Notes: generated from the sequence alone by a model not told the origin. A stretch of 45,967 nucleotides of DNA from Candidatus Coprousia avicola (GCA_018715125.1 DVMF01000063.1:1-45967), one strand, 5' to 3'; positions 7,956 to 19,098 are shown, counted from the stretch's first letter. A program made the numbers and translations.

Positions 7956-9227
7956 CTACAGCGTGTCCTGCAGAAGCGTCGCCGCATCGAGCGGCTCGCC
8001 GCGCATGAGCTCCGCCGCATGGTCGATGAGGGCGCCGCGCATGCGCATGAGACCGCCCAAGACCGCCGCGTCGGGCCCGAGCGCCGCAGGGCGGAACGCC
8101 GTAACGCCCTCGACGCCGAGAGAGCTAAAGCCGTTCTCGACGGCGAGGATCTCATCGATGCACGTAGCGAGGTACCCGCCCACGATCACGCAGTCGGCGA
8201 CGAGCAGCGTGAGCGCGATCTCTATCGCCACGCGCACGTAGCGGATGGCGCGCTCCACCGCGCCGTGCGCCGGCTCCTCGCCCGCCTGCCACCGGCGCCT
8301 GAGCTCACATACGGCCGCATCTCGCCCGTGGGCGCGCGCATAGGGGCCAAGCCCGCTCGCCTCGAGGAGGGCGTCCGCTCCCGCATAGGTGGTGAGGCAG
8401 CCGCGCTTGCCGCAGCAGCAGAGCTCCCCCTCGGGGTTGAGTTGGATGTGCCCTATGGTCATCCCCGTCCCGAGGGGCCCGTTGTAGATGCGATCGCCGA
8501 GAATGAACGAGCCGCCGATGCCGTCGTTGGAGGAGATGAAGAGCGTGCCGGCGGGCATCTGCTCGCCCTCGTCCTCCATATGACGGACCTCCGCCCACGC
8601 AGCGCAGTCGGCATCCTTGAGGAGGACGACGGGCACCGAGACGCCGCGTTCCTCGAGCTCACGGGTGATAAGCGCCCCGAAGTCCATCATCTCCCAGCCG
8701 AAATCGAGGTTGGCGAGCACCTCCGAGCGGTTGGAGCGCACCGGCGCGGAGGTGATGACGCCCACCGCCTGAAGGGGAAGGCGCCCCTCCGCCTCGAGCC
8801 GACGCGCGAGACCGCAGATGAGCTCGGCGGCAAACGCTGCGAAATCCCCGGCGTCCGCACCGCGGAAGTCGCGCTCATACGTCTCGTCAACGAGGCGCGC
8901 GCCGCCGAAGGCCTCGCATACGAGCCTCACCCGACCGGGAACCAGCTCGATCACCGCCACGGGATAGGAGTCGTCGGAGAACGAGAGCTGCTTCTTGCGG
9001 CGGCCGCCCTCCGCCTCCATGGTATCGCCCGTCACGAGGAAGCCGGCGTCCATGAGCTCGTTCACGAGCAGCGTGACGGCGCCCGGCGTGAGGCCCGTCG
9101 CGCCGCACACCAGCGAGCGCGAGCCGCCGTGATGCCGCTCGAGCGCATGCAGCACGAGCGCGAGGTTGTGATCGCGCACCGCGCGGCTGTTGAGACGAGC
9201 GGTCCCCGCGCAAGGCACCTGAGCCAT
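7956..9227 (-). CDS. ROK-family transcriptional regulator (NagC/XylR-like)
   Basis: A 423-residue protein. The N-terminal winged helix-turn-helix occupies about residues 15-75 (NLALVLHALERHHG, TGLTPGAVTLLVNELMDAGF). It is followed by a ROK sugar-kinase-like domain with the zinc-binding signature GH at 259-260 and CCCGKRGC at 270-277. The second histidine and cysteine pattern GHIQLNPEGELCCCGKRGC is intact. The kinase catalytic region is degenerate, as expected for repressors. Start at 9227 follows GGGGGAG. It most likely senses a sugar or amino-sugar phosphate. The neighbours give no clear target operon. The palindromes at 9248-9322 upstream could be its own control region. Confidence 0.88.
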   Translation of the reverse strand: MAQVPCAGTARLNSRAVRDHNLALVLHALERHHGGSRSLVCGATGLTPGAVTLLVNELMDAGFLVTGDTMEAEGGRRKKQLSFSDDSYPVAVIELVPGRVRLVCEAFGGARLVDETYERDFRGADAGDFAAFAAELICGLARRLEAEGRLPLQAVGVITSAPVRSNRSEVLANLDFGWEMMDFGALITRELEERGVSVPVVLLKDADCAAWAEVRHMEDEGEQMPAGTLFISSNDGIGGSFILGDRIYNGPLGTGMTIGHIQLNPEGELCCCGKRGCLTTYAGADALLEASGLGPYARAHGRDAAVCELRRRWQAGEEPAHGAVERAIRYVRVAIEIALTLLVADCVIVGGYLATCIDEILAVENGFSSLGVEGVTAFRPAALGPDAAVLGGLMRMRGALIDHAAELMRGEPLDAATLLQDTL

Positions 9228-9247
9228 GACTCTCCCCCATCATGCTC

Positions 9248-9322
9248 GCGGCGCCCCCAGGGGCGCCGCTCAGACCAGATAGCTGTATCATACCGCTACC
9301 CATCGCTGGACTCAGCTCCAGC
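9248..9322 (-). promoter_or_regulatory. promoter, operator-like palindrome and leader hairpin of the ROK gene
   Basis: Reading the minus strand towards the ROK gene there are three elements. First is a perfect 6+6 palindrome GCTGGA-N6-TCCAGC (9305-9322). Next is a good -10 match TATGAT (9287-9292). Last is a 10-bp perfect GC hairpin (9248-9257 with 9260-9269) about 20 bases from the start codon. The palindrome overlaps the expected -35 position, which suits a repressor site. The hairpin could also be the terminator of the aminopeptidase gene. Confidence 0.45.
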
Positions 9323-9356
9323 CCGCATGCATCGGCATACGGCGCAAGCGGGGCGC

Positions 9357-10715
9357 TTAGCGCACCTCGAAGCCATCCGCCCCCTCGATACGGAGGTCGC
9401 AGGCGAAGTACGCGGAGAGGGTGCGCACAGCGAGCGCCACGTCCGCCGCGCCCGCCGTCTCGAAGGCGGAGTGCATGGCCCACTGGGCGCAGCCCACATC
9501 GACCCCGTGCATGCTCACCTGCATGTTGGAGAGGTTGCCGAGCGTCGAGCCGCCCGCCTGGTCGCTCCTGTTGGCAAACGTCTGGTACGGCACGCCGGCC
9601 CGGCGGCAGACCTCGATCATGGCCGCCCTGCTGAAGGCGTCGGTGCAGTAGTGCTGGTTCGCCGCCTCCTTGATGACGATGCCCCCGCCCAGGCGGCAGC
9701 GGTTTCCCTCGTCGTAGACGTCGGGCCTGTTGGGATGCACCGCATGCGCATTGTCGCAGCTCACCATGAACGAGCGGGCGAGGGCGCGGCGCAGGTCCTC
9801 GTCGGAGAGGCCAAGCGAGGCCGAAGTGCGCGCGAGCACGTCGGGAAGCAGCGTCGAGAGGGCGCCCTGCTTGGTATTCGAGCCCACCTCCTCGTTATCG
9901 AAGAGGGCGTACACGTTGACCGAGGCGGGCTCGTCCGCCGCCAAAAACCCGGCGAGCGCGGTGTAGGCGCACATGAGGTCGTCGAGGCGCGGGGCGGAGA
10001 GGAACGCGTCGCCCGGACCCCAGAGCCGCGGCTCGTCCATGGCGACCAGGAAGAGGTCGGAGGAGACGAGGTCCCCGGGCGCGACACCGAGCTCATGGGC
10101 GACGAGCGCCTCAACGCCTCCGTCGGGAAGGGACGCCCCCGCGATGACCGGGCAGAGGTCGCGTGCGCGATTGGGTGCGAAGCCCTCGTTGACGCCGCGG
10201 TCGAGGTGCACGGCGAGGCTCGGGATGAGCGCGACCGGGCCGTCGAGCGCCACGAGCCTGCTCTCCACGCGGCCGCCGACCCGTACGAGGGCGCGGCCCG
10301 CGAGCGTGAGCGGGCGGTCGAACCACGTGTAATCGATCATGCCGCCGTAGGGCTCGACGTTCAGACGTTGCACGCCCGCGGGCCCCTCCAGAAGCGCGTT
10401 GCTCTTGAGCTTGAACGTGGGCGAGTCGCCGTGCGCCGCGGCGATCTGAAAATGGTAGCGGGAGGCCCCGCCGGTCGGGCGCGTGCCCACCGCCCACGCG
10501 ATGACGCTCGAGGCGTTGCGGCACGTGTAATAGCGCCCGCCCGGCTCGATATCCCATGCGGCGTCCTCGGCGAGGTACGTGAACCCCGCCGCATCGAGCC
10601 GGCGCCGCACGGCCGCCGCCGTGTGGAACATGCTGGGGCTCTCACGGATGAACGCCATGAGCTCCCGCGCCTGCGCGAGCGCGTCCCCGTCCAAAACACC
10701 GACCTCATCTGCCAT
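9357..10715 (-). CDS. apeB: M18-family aspartyl aminopeptidase
   Basis: A 452-residue cytosolic zinc peptidase removing N-terminal acidic or other residues from peptides. The M18 motifs are present: AAAHGDSPTFKLK with the first zinc-binding histidine, a middle FDNEEVGS carrying the catalytic and zinc-binding glutamates, and SCDNAHAVHPN plus MHGVDVG in the C-terminal half. The length is normal for the family. Translation probably starts at ATG 10715, although a GTG immediately before it at 10718 is possible; GAGG stands about ten bases upstream. It is divergent from sulfatase maturase copy 1, sharing a 140-base promoter region. No signal peptide is present. Confidence 0.92.
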   Translation of the reverse strand: MADEVGVLDGDALAQARELMAFIRESPSMFHTAAAVRRRLDAAGFTYLAEDAAWDIEPGGRYYTCRNASSVIAWAVGTRPTGGASRYHFQIAAAHGDSPTFKLKSNALLEGPAGVQRLNVEPYGGMIDYTWFDRPLTLAGRALVRVGGRVESRLVALDGPVALIPSLAVHLDRGVNEGFAPNRARDLCPVIAGASLPDGGVEALVAHELGVAPGDLVSSDLFLVAMDEPRLWGPGDAFLSAPRLDDLMCAYTALAGFLAADEPASVNVYALFDNEEVGSNTKQGALSTLLPDVLARTSASLGLSDEDLRRALARSFMVSCDNAHAVHPNRPDVYDEGNRCRLGGGIVIKEAANQHYCTDAFSRAAMIEVCRRAGVPYQTFANRSDQAGGSTLGNLSNMQVSMHGVDVGCAQWAMHSAFETAGAADVALAVRTLSAYFACDLRIEGADGFEVR

Positions 10716-10743
10716 CACGGCACCACATCCTCACAACTCGTAT

Positions 10744-10807
10744 GCTGGTTGATACCAGCTTAGCACGGCGGGACCCCGCGCGCCGGCATCGCGCCCTGCG
10801 CTATAGT
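10744..10807. promoter_or_regulatory. divergent promoter region between apeB and maturase copy 1
   Basis: It holds a perfect palindrome GCTGGT-TGAT-ACCAGC at 10744-10759 and, on the plus strand, a -10 match TATAGT at 10802-10807 about 52 bases before the maturase start. The palindrome resembles GCTGGA-N6-TCCAGC upstream of the ROK gene, but with a shorter spacer. No convincing -35 was found. Confidence 0.4.
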
Positions 10808-10858
10808 AGAGGACCGGTGCTATCGCCGCCATCTGCCCGCCCCTTCCGCGGAGGCCCC

Positions 10859-11953
10859 ATGAAGCGCATCAGTTTCCTCGTAAAACCCGCCTCGGCGCTC
10901 TGCAACATGCGGTGCCGCTACTGCTTTTACGCCGACGTGTCGGAGCATCGGGCGGTGCGAAACCACGGGGTGATGGACGAGGGCACCATGCGCGCCCTCA
11001 TCGACCGTGCGCTCGCTCTGGCAGACGACGCGGACATCACCTTCGCCTTCCAGGGCGGCGAGCCCACCTGCGCCGGCCTCGGGTACTTCGAGGCCTTTTG
11101 CTCCTACGTGGAGGCGCACCGCACGCACCAGGACGTGCACTACGCCATCCAGACGAACGGCTACCTGATCGATGACGCGTGGGCGGCGTTTTTGGCAGAG
11201 CACGGCTTTCTGACCGGCGTCTCGCTCGACGGCTACCGCGACCTGCACGACTGGCTCCGCCCCGATGCCACCGGGTCGGGCACGTACCGTCGCGTCATGG
11301 ACGCGATCGCCCGCCTGCGCGCGCACGGCGTCGCCTTCAACATCCTCACCGTGCTCACCGCACAGCTCGCCAAGCACCCGCAGAAGCTCTACCGCTTCTA
11401 TCAGCGCGAGGACTTCGACTATATCCAGCTCATCCCCTGCCTGCCCGGCCTCGATGACGCCGAGGACGAGTACTCGCTCACGCCGGAGCTGTTCGCCTCG
11501 TTCTACAAGGCGTTCTTCCGCCTGTGGGTGGAGGAGTTCCAGCGCGGCCGATACCGGTCCGTCACGCTCTTCGACAACCTCATCCCGCTTTTTGCCGGCG
11601 TGCGCCCGCAGCAGTGCGGCATGCTCGGCGCGTGCGCGCCGCAGTTTGTGGTCGAGAGCTCGGGCGACGTCTACCCGTGCGACTTCTACGTGCTCGACGA
11701 GTACCGGCTCGGCAACATCGCGACCGACAGCCTGGAAGACCTCGCCGCCGCACCGGCGCTCGCCGCGTTTCTCTCAGAGCCGCGGCGCCCCTGCGCATCC
11801 TGCGCCGACTGCCCCTTTGAGGGCATCTGCCACAGGAACTGCAAGCGCCTGAACATCGCCTATTACCGTGAGGACTGGTGCGGGTACCGCGCGTTTCTTG
11901 AGGACGCGGCGCCCGCGATGCGCACCATCGCCCGCGCGCTCGCGCGGCGTTAG
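10859..11953 (+). CDS. anaerobic sulfatase-maturating enzyme (anSME), copy 1
   Basis: A 364-residue radical SAM/SPASM protein that oxidises the active-site cysteine of sulfatases to formylglycine. The SAM-binding cluster motif C15-x3-C19-x2-C22 lies in LCNMRCRYCFYADVSEHR, typical of anSMEs, followed by FQGGEPT and IQTNGYLID. The C-terminal SPASM half has the cysteines that bind two more 4Fe-4S clusters (CGMLGACAPQF, DVYPCDFYVLD, CASCADCPF, CHRNCKRLN). The Asp after YPC is the proposed catalytic base. Start at 10859 behind GGAGG; an upstream in-frame ATG is rejected. No sulfatase is adjacent here. It would act in trans on the three Cys-type sulfatases at 26.9-39.5 kb. A close paralogue lies at 43785-44879. 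Confidence 0.93.
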   Translation: MKRISFLVKPASALCNMRCRYCFYADVSEHRAVRNHGVMDEGTMRALIDRALALADDADITFAFQGGEPTCAGLGYFEAFCSYVEAHRTHQDVHYAIQTNGYLIDDAWAAFLAEHGFLTGVSLDGYRDLHDWLRPDATGSGTYRRVMDAIARLRAHGVAFNILTVLTAQLAKHPQKLYRFYQREDFDYIQLIPCLPGLDDAEDEYSLTPELFASFYKAFFRLWVEEFQRGRYRSVTLFDNLIPLFAGVRPQQCGMLGACAPQFVVESSGDVYPCDFYVLDEYRLGNIATDSLEDLAAAPALAAFLSEPRRPCASCADCPFEGICHRNCKRLNIAYYREDWCGYRAFLEDAAPAMRTIARALARR

Positions 11954-12016
11954 CGCCCCTGCTGCGCGCCCGCGCGGCGCTCTGCGCGCGTGCTCACCGG
12001 CCCGGTGGCTCGGCCG

Positions 12017-13384
12017 CTACACCACCCCGTCGCGGTGCCGCTCGATCACCTGCTCCACGGTGTCGCCCGCGTCCCCGCCGAGCGAGCGCCACTTGGGCGT
12101 GACGATGCGCTGGGCCGGGTAGACGCCGCGATGCCCCGCGATGAGATAGCCCACGAACGACACGATGACGAAATACGGCGCGGCATGGCCGCCAAACAGG
12201 TCGATGCCGAGCATGATGGTGGTGATGGGGACGTTGAGCGCGGAGCCGAAGAGCCCCACCATCCCGAGCGCGGCCATAAACGAGGGGGCCATGCCCGCCA
12301 CCGTGCCGATCCAGCCGCCCAGGGCGGCGCCGATGCCGAAGAGCGGGGTCACCTCGCCGCCCTGATACCCGGCGCCGAGGGTGAGCGCCGTCACGACCAG
12401 CTTGCAGAGAGCGTCCACGGGCGTGGTCTCGCCCTCGAAGCCCGCCTCCACGAGCCATGTCGAGAGCCCCGCGTAGCGCCAAAGACCAAAGGCGGCGTAG
12501 ACGCCGAGAAGCACGAGCGACCCCACGAGGGCCGCCGCGAGGTAGTTGGTGATGCGCGCCGCATAGAAGCGCCTGACGACGCGGATGGCGCCCGAGAACA
12601 GACGCGCCGCGACGCCGAACACCAAGCCGGCCGCCACCGCCAGCGCGATGGTCTCCGGCCCCAGCTCCGGAATGCGCCCGATGATGTAGGCCTCGCGCGG
12701 CGTGCCGAGAAGCGTCGCCACGGAGTCGCCGACAAACGACGCGACGAGGCAGTAGACGCCGGCGGCGTAATGGAGCTTCCCGACGTAGCACATCTCCATC
12801 CCAAAGAACGCCCCGGCGAGCGGCGTGCCGAAGACCCCGCCGAAGGCGGCCGCGATGCCCGCCATCATAAGGTCCTGGTGGTCATGCGGCTCGAGGTGGA
12901 AGCGGCGCGACACGGCGTCGGCGATGGTCCCGCCAATCTGCACCGCCGTGCCCTCGCGGCCCGCCGAGCCGCCCGCGAGGTGGGTGGCGACCGAGCAGGC
13001 AAACGTGAAGGGGGCCATGAGCCACGGGATCGCACGCCCCGTGACCGCGCCGTCGATCACGAGGTTGTTGCCGCGCGCGGCCTCCCCGCCATACGTGCGG
13101 TAGAGCCAAGCGGTCCCGGCGCTCACCGCGGGGAGCAGCAAGAACACGGGCCAGCCGTGCGCGTCGCGAAACGCGGTCACCCCATCGAGCGCCGCGAGGA
13201 ACGCCCACGCCGCCGCCCCCATGGCGCAGGCAACCAGAAGCACGAGCGCCATAAGCCGCGTCGACTCGGAAAGATTGCGGATGCTCCGGCGCGCATCCAT
13301 CATGAGGGCGCGCTCCTGCAGCCTGATGCCCTCGCTCCACGCGCCCGCCCGCGGGGCGTCCTCCCCCTTCATCCGCCCGGCCAT
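12017..13384 (-). CDS. CLC-family anion channel/antiporter, copy 1 (CLC-F-like)
   Basis: A 455-residue integral membrane protein of the CLC superfamily. The selectivity signatures are altered from the chloride type. GREGT appears where chloride CLCs have GREGP, and GGEVTPLFGIGAALGG replaces the GGxFxP motif. The region usually reading GSGIP is GNNLVIDGA. From memory these features fit the CLC-F fluoride/proton clade better than classical chloride transporters; this needs a tree. Start at 13384 overlaps the exporter stop by one base (TGATG), and an internal ATG at 13372 is also possible. It forms an operon with the TSUP exporter and converges with maturase copy 1. A paralogue lies at 45049. 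Confidence 0.85.
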   Translation of the reverse strand: MAGRMKGEDAPRAGAWSEGIRLQERALMMDARRSIRNLSESTRLMALVLLVACAMGAAAWAFLAALDGVTAFRDAHGWPVFLLLPAVSAGTAWLYRTYGGEAARGNNLVIDGAVTGRAIPWLMAPFTFACSVATHLAGGSAGREGTAVQIGGTIADAVSRRFHLEPHDHQDLMMAGIAAAFGGVFGTPLAGAFFGMEMCYVGKLHYAAGVYCLVASFVGDSVATLLGTPREAYIIGRIPELGPETIALAVAAGLVFGVAARLFSGAIRVVRRFYAARITNYLAAALVGSLVLLGVYAAFGLWRYAGLSTWLVEAGFEGETTPVDALCKLVVTALTLGAGYQGGEVTPLFGIGAALGGWIGTVAGMAPSFMAALGMVGLFGSALNVPITTIMLGIDLFGGHAAPYFVIVSFVGYLIAGHRGVYPAQRIVTPKWRSLGGDAGDTVEQVIERHRDGVV

Positions 13385-14172
13385 CAGGCGATGAGGTGCT
13401 TCGCGGCGTTGTACACGCACACCAGGATGATGACGACCATAAGGCCGCTGAAGAGCTTGTCGACGTGCTTCTCGTCGATGCGCTTGTTGACGAGGCGGCC
13501 GAAGACCCCGCCCATGATGCCGCAGACGATCATGCCGATGATGAGCGTGACGTCGATGACGCTGAAGTCCACCGTCGGCAAGCTCGTGACGGTGCTCGTA
13601 GCCTGCGAGCACAGGATGATGAAGAGCGAGTTCTGAGCCGCCATCTTGGTGCCCATGCTAAAGAAGAAGTAGAGCACCACGAGGTTGATGGGGCCGCCGC
13701 CAATCCCCAAAAACGACGACATGACGCCGAGCGCGAAGCCGATGACGACGCAGGCCGCCGCGCCCGAGATCTGAAGGGTTCGGATCCGCGCCTTGTTGAG
13801 GTTGTAGGCGAGGGTGCCGAGCGTGATGATGCCGAGCGCCACCGCCTGGACCGCGCCGGCGAGCCCCGGGTCGGGGAAAAGGCCCTCCACCACGTCGAAG
13901 AGCTGCTTGCCGGCAAGCCCGCCCACCGCGGCGCCGAGTGCGAGCGGCACCGCCGTCTTGCCGTCGATGGAGGTGGCCCCCGAGAGGCGGTTGCGCAGCA
14001 CCGAGTAGCACGTCATGGCGAGCACGGTGCATCCCGAGAGGAAGTTGATGGTGCCGGGCAGGAGCGTCCCCGACGCGTCGAGCACGGGCTTGATGATGAC
14101 GCCGCCACCGATGCCGCAGATGGCACCGATGATCGACGCTCCGAAGCTGATGATGAAGAACAGTACGTACAC
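13384..14172 (-). CDS. TSUP (TauE/SafE) family anion exporter
   Basis: A 262-residue membrane protein with two homologous halves, each starting with the family's glycine-rich signature: GAICGIGGGVIIKPVLDASG near the N-terminus and SSFLGIGGGPINLVVLYFF in the second half. About eight helices are visible. Family members export sulfite, sulfonates or other small organic anions. The start is put at GTG 14172, because GGGGAG lies six bases before it and abuts the TTG two codons upstream. It is the first gene of an operon with the CLC transporter, behind a good -10 box. The link to sulfatase by-product disposal is inference from the neighbouring maturase. Confidence 0.85.
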   Translation of the reverse strand: MYVLFFIISFGASIIGAICGIGGGVIIKPVLDASGTLLPGTINFLSGCTVLAMTCYSVLRNRLSGATSIDGKTAVPLALGAAVGGLAGKQLFDVVEGLFPDPGLAGAVQAVALGIITLGTLAYNLNKARIRTLQISGAAACVVIGFALGVMSSFLGIGGGPINLVVLYFFFSMGTKMAAQNSLFIILCSQATSTVTSLPTVDFSVIDVTLIIGMIVCGIMGGVFGRLVNKRIDEKHVDKLFSGLMVVIILVCVYNAAKHLIA

Positions 14173-14230
14173 GGGCAACTCCCCACAATCGGGCTCGGGG
14201 CATACGGCGCCGGCCGGGCATAGGTTTCTC

Positions 14231-14260
14231 AGTATACTCCCGCGGCGCCGCAGGGGAAAA
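14231..14260 (-). promoter_or_regulatory. promoter of the TSUP-CLC operon
   Basis: A perfect -10 hexamer TATACT (14231-14236) lies 59 bases before the GTG start, with TTTTCC (14255-14260) at 18-bp spacing as a modest -35. The leader shows no fluoride-riboswitch pattern. Confidence 0.5.
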
Positions 14261-14294
14261 CGGTCGGCGCGCGCCGTTGCTTAAGGCGCGGGGC

Positions 14295-14331
14295 AGGGCG
14301 CCTGCGGCCATAGCGCGGCTGCAGGCGCCCT
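14295..14331 (-). terminator. GC-rich terminator hairpin after the cytidylate-kinase-like gene
   Basis: Perfect 11-bp stem (AGGGCGCCTGC at 14295-14305 with its complement at 14321-14331) and a 15-base loop, 13 bases after the stop codon. There is no T-run, so it may be a pause or stability hairpin. Confidence 0.5.
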
Positions 14332-14343
14332 GAGAAGGGAGGC

Positions 14344-15000
14344 CTAGCGGTGGTTTTCCGCCCACTTCTCCATGATGCGATCGATGGTCTCCTTGCACTT
14401 CTGCGCATCGAGCTTGAGGTCGCTCACGGCCTCGATAAGAATCTCGGCGCACTTCTCGCGCCCCAACAGGTCGGAATCGAGGCAGAGGTCGTAGCTCTCC
14501 TTCACGCCCCACGGTCTATCGGTGAGGGCGTTCCGGTAGGCGGCGCGGTCGGCGTCCTGGCTGCAGATGAAGCGCACCACCTCATCGTGGCTCGCCTCCT
14601 TCAGATCGAACGCCGGGTCGCCCACGGCGCGGGGGATGCGGTGCTCCATGCTCTTGTTGTAGAGCATGACGCGCATGCTGTCGGGCGTGTCGCCCAGAAG
14701 CGCCCCGAGCGCGCGCTCGTGGATGATGCACGGGCCTTGGGCGATGGCCTTCTTCGCCGCCTCCAGAAGAGCCGCGTTCACGCGCTGGAACTCCTCATCG
14801 CCGGCGAGCTCCTCGGCGGTCCTGCCCGCCATGCGGTTATCGAAGTCGTTGAGGTAGGCCTTCGTGAGCCATGCCTCGTCCGAGAGCTCGGCAAGGTCGA
14901 TACCCTCCAAAAGGCGCATGCCGCAGGCATCGCCCATGATCATGGAGATCCAACGGCCCATGCTGCAATACTCGCTGTCCATAAACACGTACTTGATCAC
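14344..15000 (-). CDS. cytidylate-kinase-like family protein
   Basis: A 218-residue protein starting VIKYVFMDSEYCSMGRWI. The GTG start at 15000 is supported by AGAAGG; the longer frame upstream is arginine-rich antisense noise. It belongs to the cytidylate kinase-like group (Pfam Cytidylate_kin2). The N-terminal segment that replaces a classical P-loop (YCSMGRWISMIM), the PCIIHERALGALLG strand and the NKSMEHRIPRA segment fit members I know. The usual GxxGxGKS is not seen, so kinase activity and substrate are uncertain. It is preceded by the GH1 gene but separated from it by a hairpin, so it is probably transcribed independently or by read-through. Confidence 0.72.
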   Translation of the reverse strand: MIKYVFMDSEYCSMGRWISMIMGDACGMRLLEGIDLAELSDEAWLTKAYLNDFDNRMAGRTAEELAGDEEFQRVNAALLEAAKKAIAQGPCIIHERALGALLGDTPDSMRVMLYNKSMEHRIPRAVGDPAFDLKEASHDEVVRFICSQDADRAAYRNALTDRPWGVKESYDLCLDSDLLGREKCAEILIEAVSDLKLDAQKCKETIDRIMEKWAENHR

Positions 15001-15031
15001 GATGGTTCCCTTCTCGATAGTCTTGTTCCCA

Positions 15032-15064
15032 CGCGCCCCGGGGCCCGCAAACGGGCCGGGGCGC
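15032..15064 (-). terminator. hairpin after the first GH1 gene
   Basis: A strong GC stem built from 15032-15047 and 15052-15064 (with a two-base bulge) and a short loop, located 21 bases after the GH1 stop. No T-run follows. It lies between the beta-glucoside operon and the kinase-like gene. Confidence 0.45.
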
Positions 15065-15085
15065 CTTGAGCGACGACGCCGGCGC

Positions 15086-17909
<2,824 letters not shown>

Positions 17910-18046
17910 GAGTGCCGTCCCTTCAGCCGGCGCGCCTATGCGCTGCCGGTCCCGTTGGTTGCCGCTGGTCGCTCGCGAGGCCTATCAGCTGGTGGCTACA
18001 CCATAGGGCGCCGGGGTGCGGGGAGAGGGGCTCGGCGTGAAAGCGT

Positions 18047-18100
18047 GAACGGTGTTGCGCGCGGAGACCCGTCCGCAAGAATCCCGGGGCAACAGTGTTC
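18047..18100. promoter_or_regulatory. operator-like inverted repeat upstream of the beta-glucoside operon
   Basis: GAACGGTGTTGC (18047-18058) recurs inverted at 18089-18100, with 10 of 12 matching bases. A second stem, GCGGA-GACCCG-TCCGC, is nested between the arms (18061-18076). It lies between the RpiR-type gene and EIIBC and is a plausible RpiR site or attenuator. The possible -10 TATGGT further on is weak. Confidence 0.4.
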
Positions 18101-18156
18101 CGTGACGAGAGCGGTTCGTCGGCCCAACGGGGCACGGGCACACCGTGGGAATACCG

Positions 18157-19098
18157 CTAGGCCGTCTCGTCGGCGCGACGCAATGCCTGCGCGGCATCGG
18201 AGGAGGGCGCGGGCGGCTCGTCTGCAAGAAGCGGGTTGGAAGAGGTGCGCCATGCCTCGAACTGCCGGCGCATCTCGACGCGGCTCTCAAAGTTGACGTA
18301 GCGGTTCTCGTTGAAGATACAGGCATAGAGCGTATCGAGCAGAAGCATCGTCGACACGTTCATGGCGAAGTGACCGATGTTGCGCTCGAGCTTCTCGCGC
18401 GTGGAGACATAGAGCACGATGTCGGCGAGCGCGCTCAACGAGTTGCCGCCAAACGAGGTGACGGCGATGAGCGGCACCGTGCGCTCGTTGAGCTTGCGGG
18501 CCACGCGGAGCAGCTGCTCGGTCTCTCCGGAATACGAGAGCAGGATGAAGAGCGAGCGGGCCGGGTCGGCGTGTGCCGCCCGGTAGAACGCGGCGTTGGC
18601 GCGGGTCTCGATGGTCACCGAGCGCCCGATCTTGAGCATCTTGTCGCGGAATCCCTGCGCGATATCCGCCTGCACGCCGGTGGAAAACACGCAGACGTCC
18701 TCGGCCGCATCGAGGGCGCCGACGGCCCGGTCGAGAACGTCCTCCGCCAGAAGCCCGAGCGTATCGTCCACCACCTCGCGGTAGAGCGCCCCCATCTTAT
18801 GGGCGATGACGCCGCGCCGCTCCCCGAACCCAAACGGCACGTTGGGGTCGACCGAGGTGAAGTGCGACGTCAGGTAATGGAGCTCGACCAGAAACGCCCC
18901 GCGGAAGTCGTCGTAGCCCGCGTAGCCGAACTTCTGGCAGAAGCGCACGACCGTCGAGGGCGCCGCAAAGACCTCGCGCGCGATCTGCCGGGCGCTGATG
19001 TGCGCCACCTTCTCGCGCTGCACGAGGATGTAATCGGCGATGGAGCGCTCGGCGCCCGTGAGGGAGGCGCGGCGGCGCATGAGCTCCTGCAGCAGCAT
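18157..19098 (-). CDS. MurR/RpiR-family sugar-phosphate-responsive regulator
   Basis: A 313-residue regulator. The N-terminal HTH_6 domain covers residues 1-77 (LTGAERSIADYILVQ, SARQIAREVFAAPSTVVRFC, QKFGYAGYDDFR). A SIS domain at about 115-250 (VCVFSTGVQADIAQGF, LFILLSYSGETEQLL) binds phosphosugars. The C-terminus has a short acidic tail. It is encoded directly before the EIIBC-GH1 pair on the same strand, so it very probably controls them in response to a glucoside phosphate. Whether it activates or represses is unknown. It lies 38 bases after folC. Its own promoter may lie inside folC or it may be read through from the folate operon. Confidence 0.9.
   Translation of the reverse strand: MLLQELMRRRASLTGAERSIADYILVQREKVAHISARQIAREVFAAPSTVVRFCQKFGYAGYDDFRGAFLVELHYLTSHFTSVDPNVPFGFGERRGVIAHKMGALYREVVDDTLGLLAEDVLDRAVGALDAAEDVCVFSTGVQADIAQGFRDKMLKIGRSVTIETRANAAFYRAAHADPARSLFILLSYSGETEQLLRVARKLNERTVPLIAVTSFGGNSLSALADIVLYVSTREKLERNIGHFAMNVSTMLLLDTLYACIFNENRYVNFESRVEMRRQFEAWRTSSNPLLADEPPAPSSDAAQALRRADETA

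Noticed and set aside
7554-10763. Plus-strand open frame of 1069 codons
   Set aside because: It is antisense to the ROK regulator and M18 aminopeptidase, is Arg/Ala/His-rich low-complexity translation, and has no ribosome binding site. It is a by-product of high GC content.
13384-13612. N-terminal extension of the CLC gene to 13612
   Set aside because: The extra 76 residues are His/Arg-rich and overlap the TSUP gene; they match no CLC N-terminus. The start at 13384 overlaps the TSUP stop.
14173-14230. Fluoride riboswitch before the TSUP-CLC operon
   Set aside because: The short leader does not show the GGCGATGG start and conserved core of the crcB motif.
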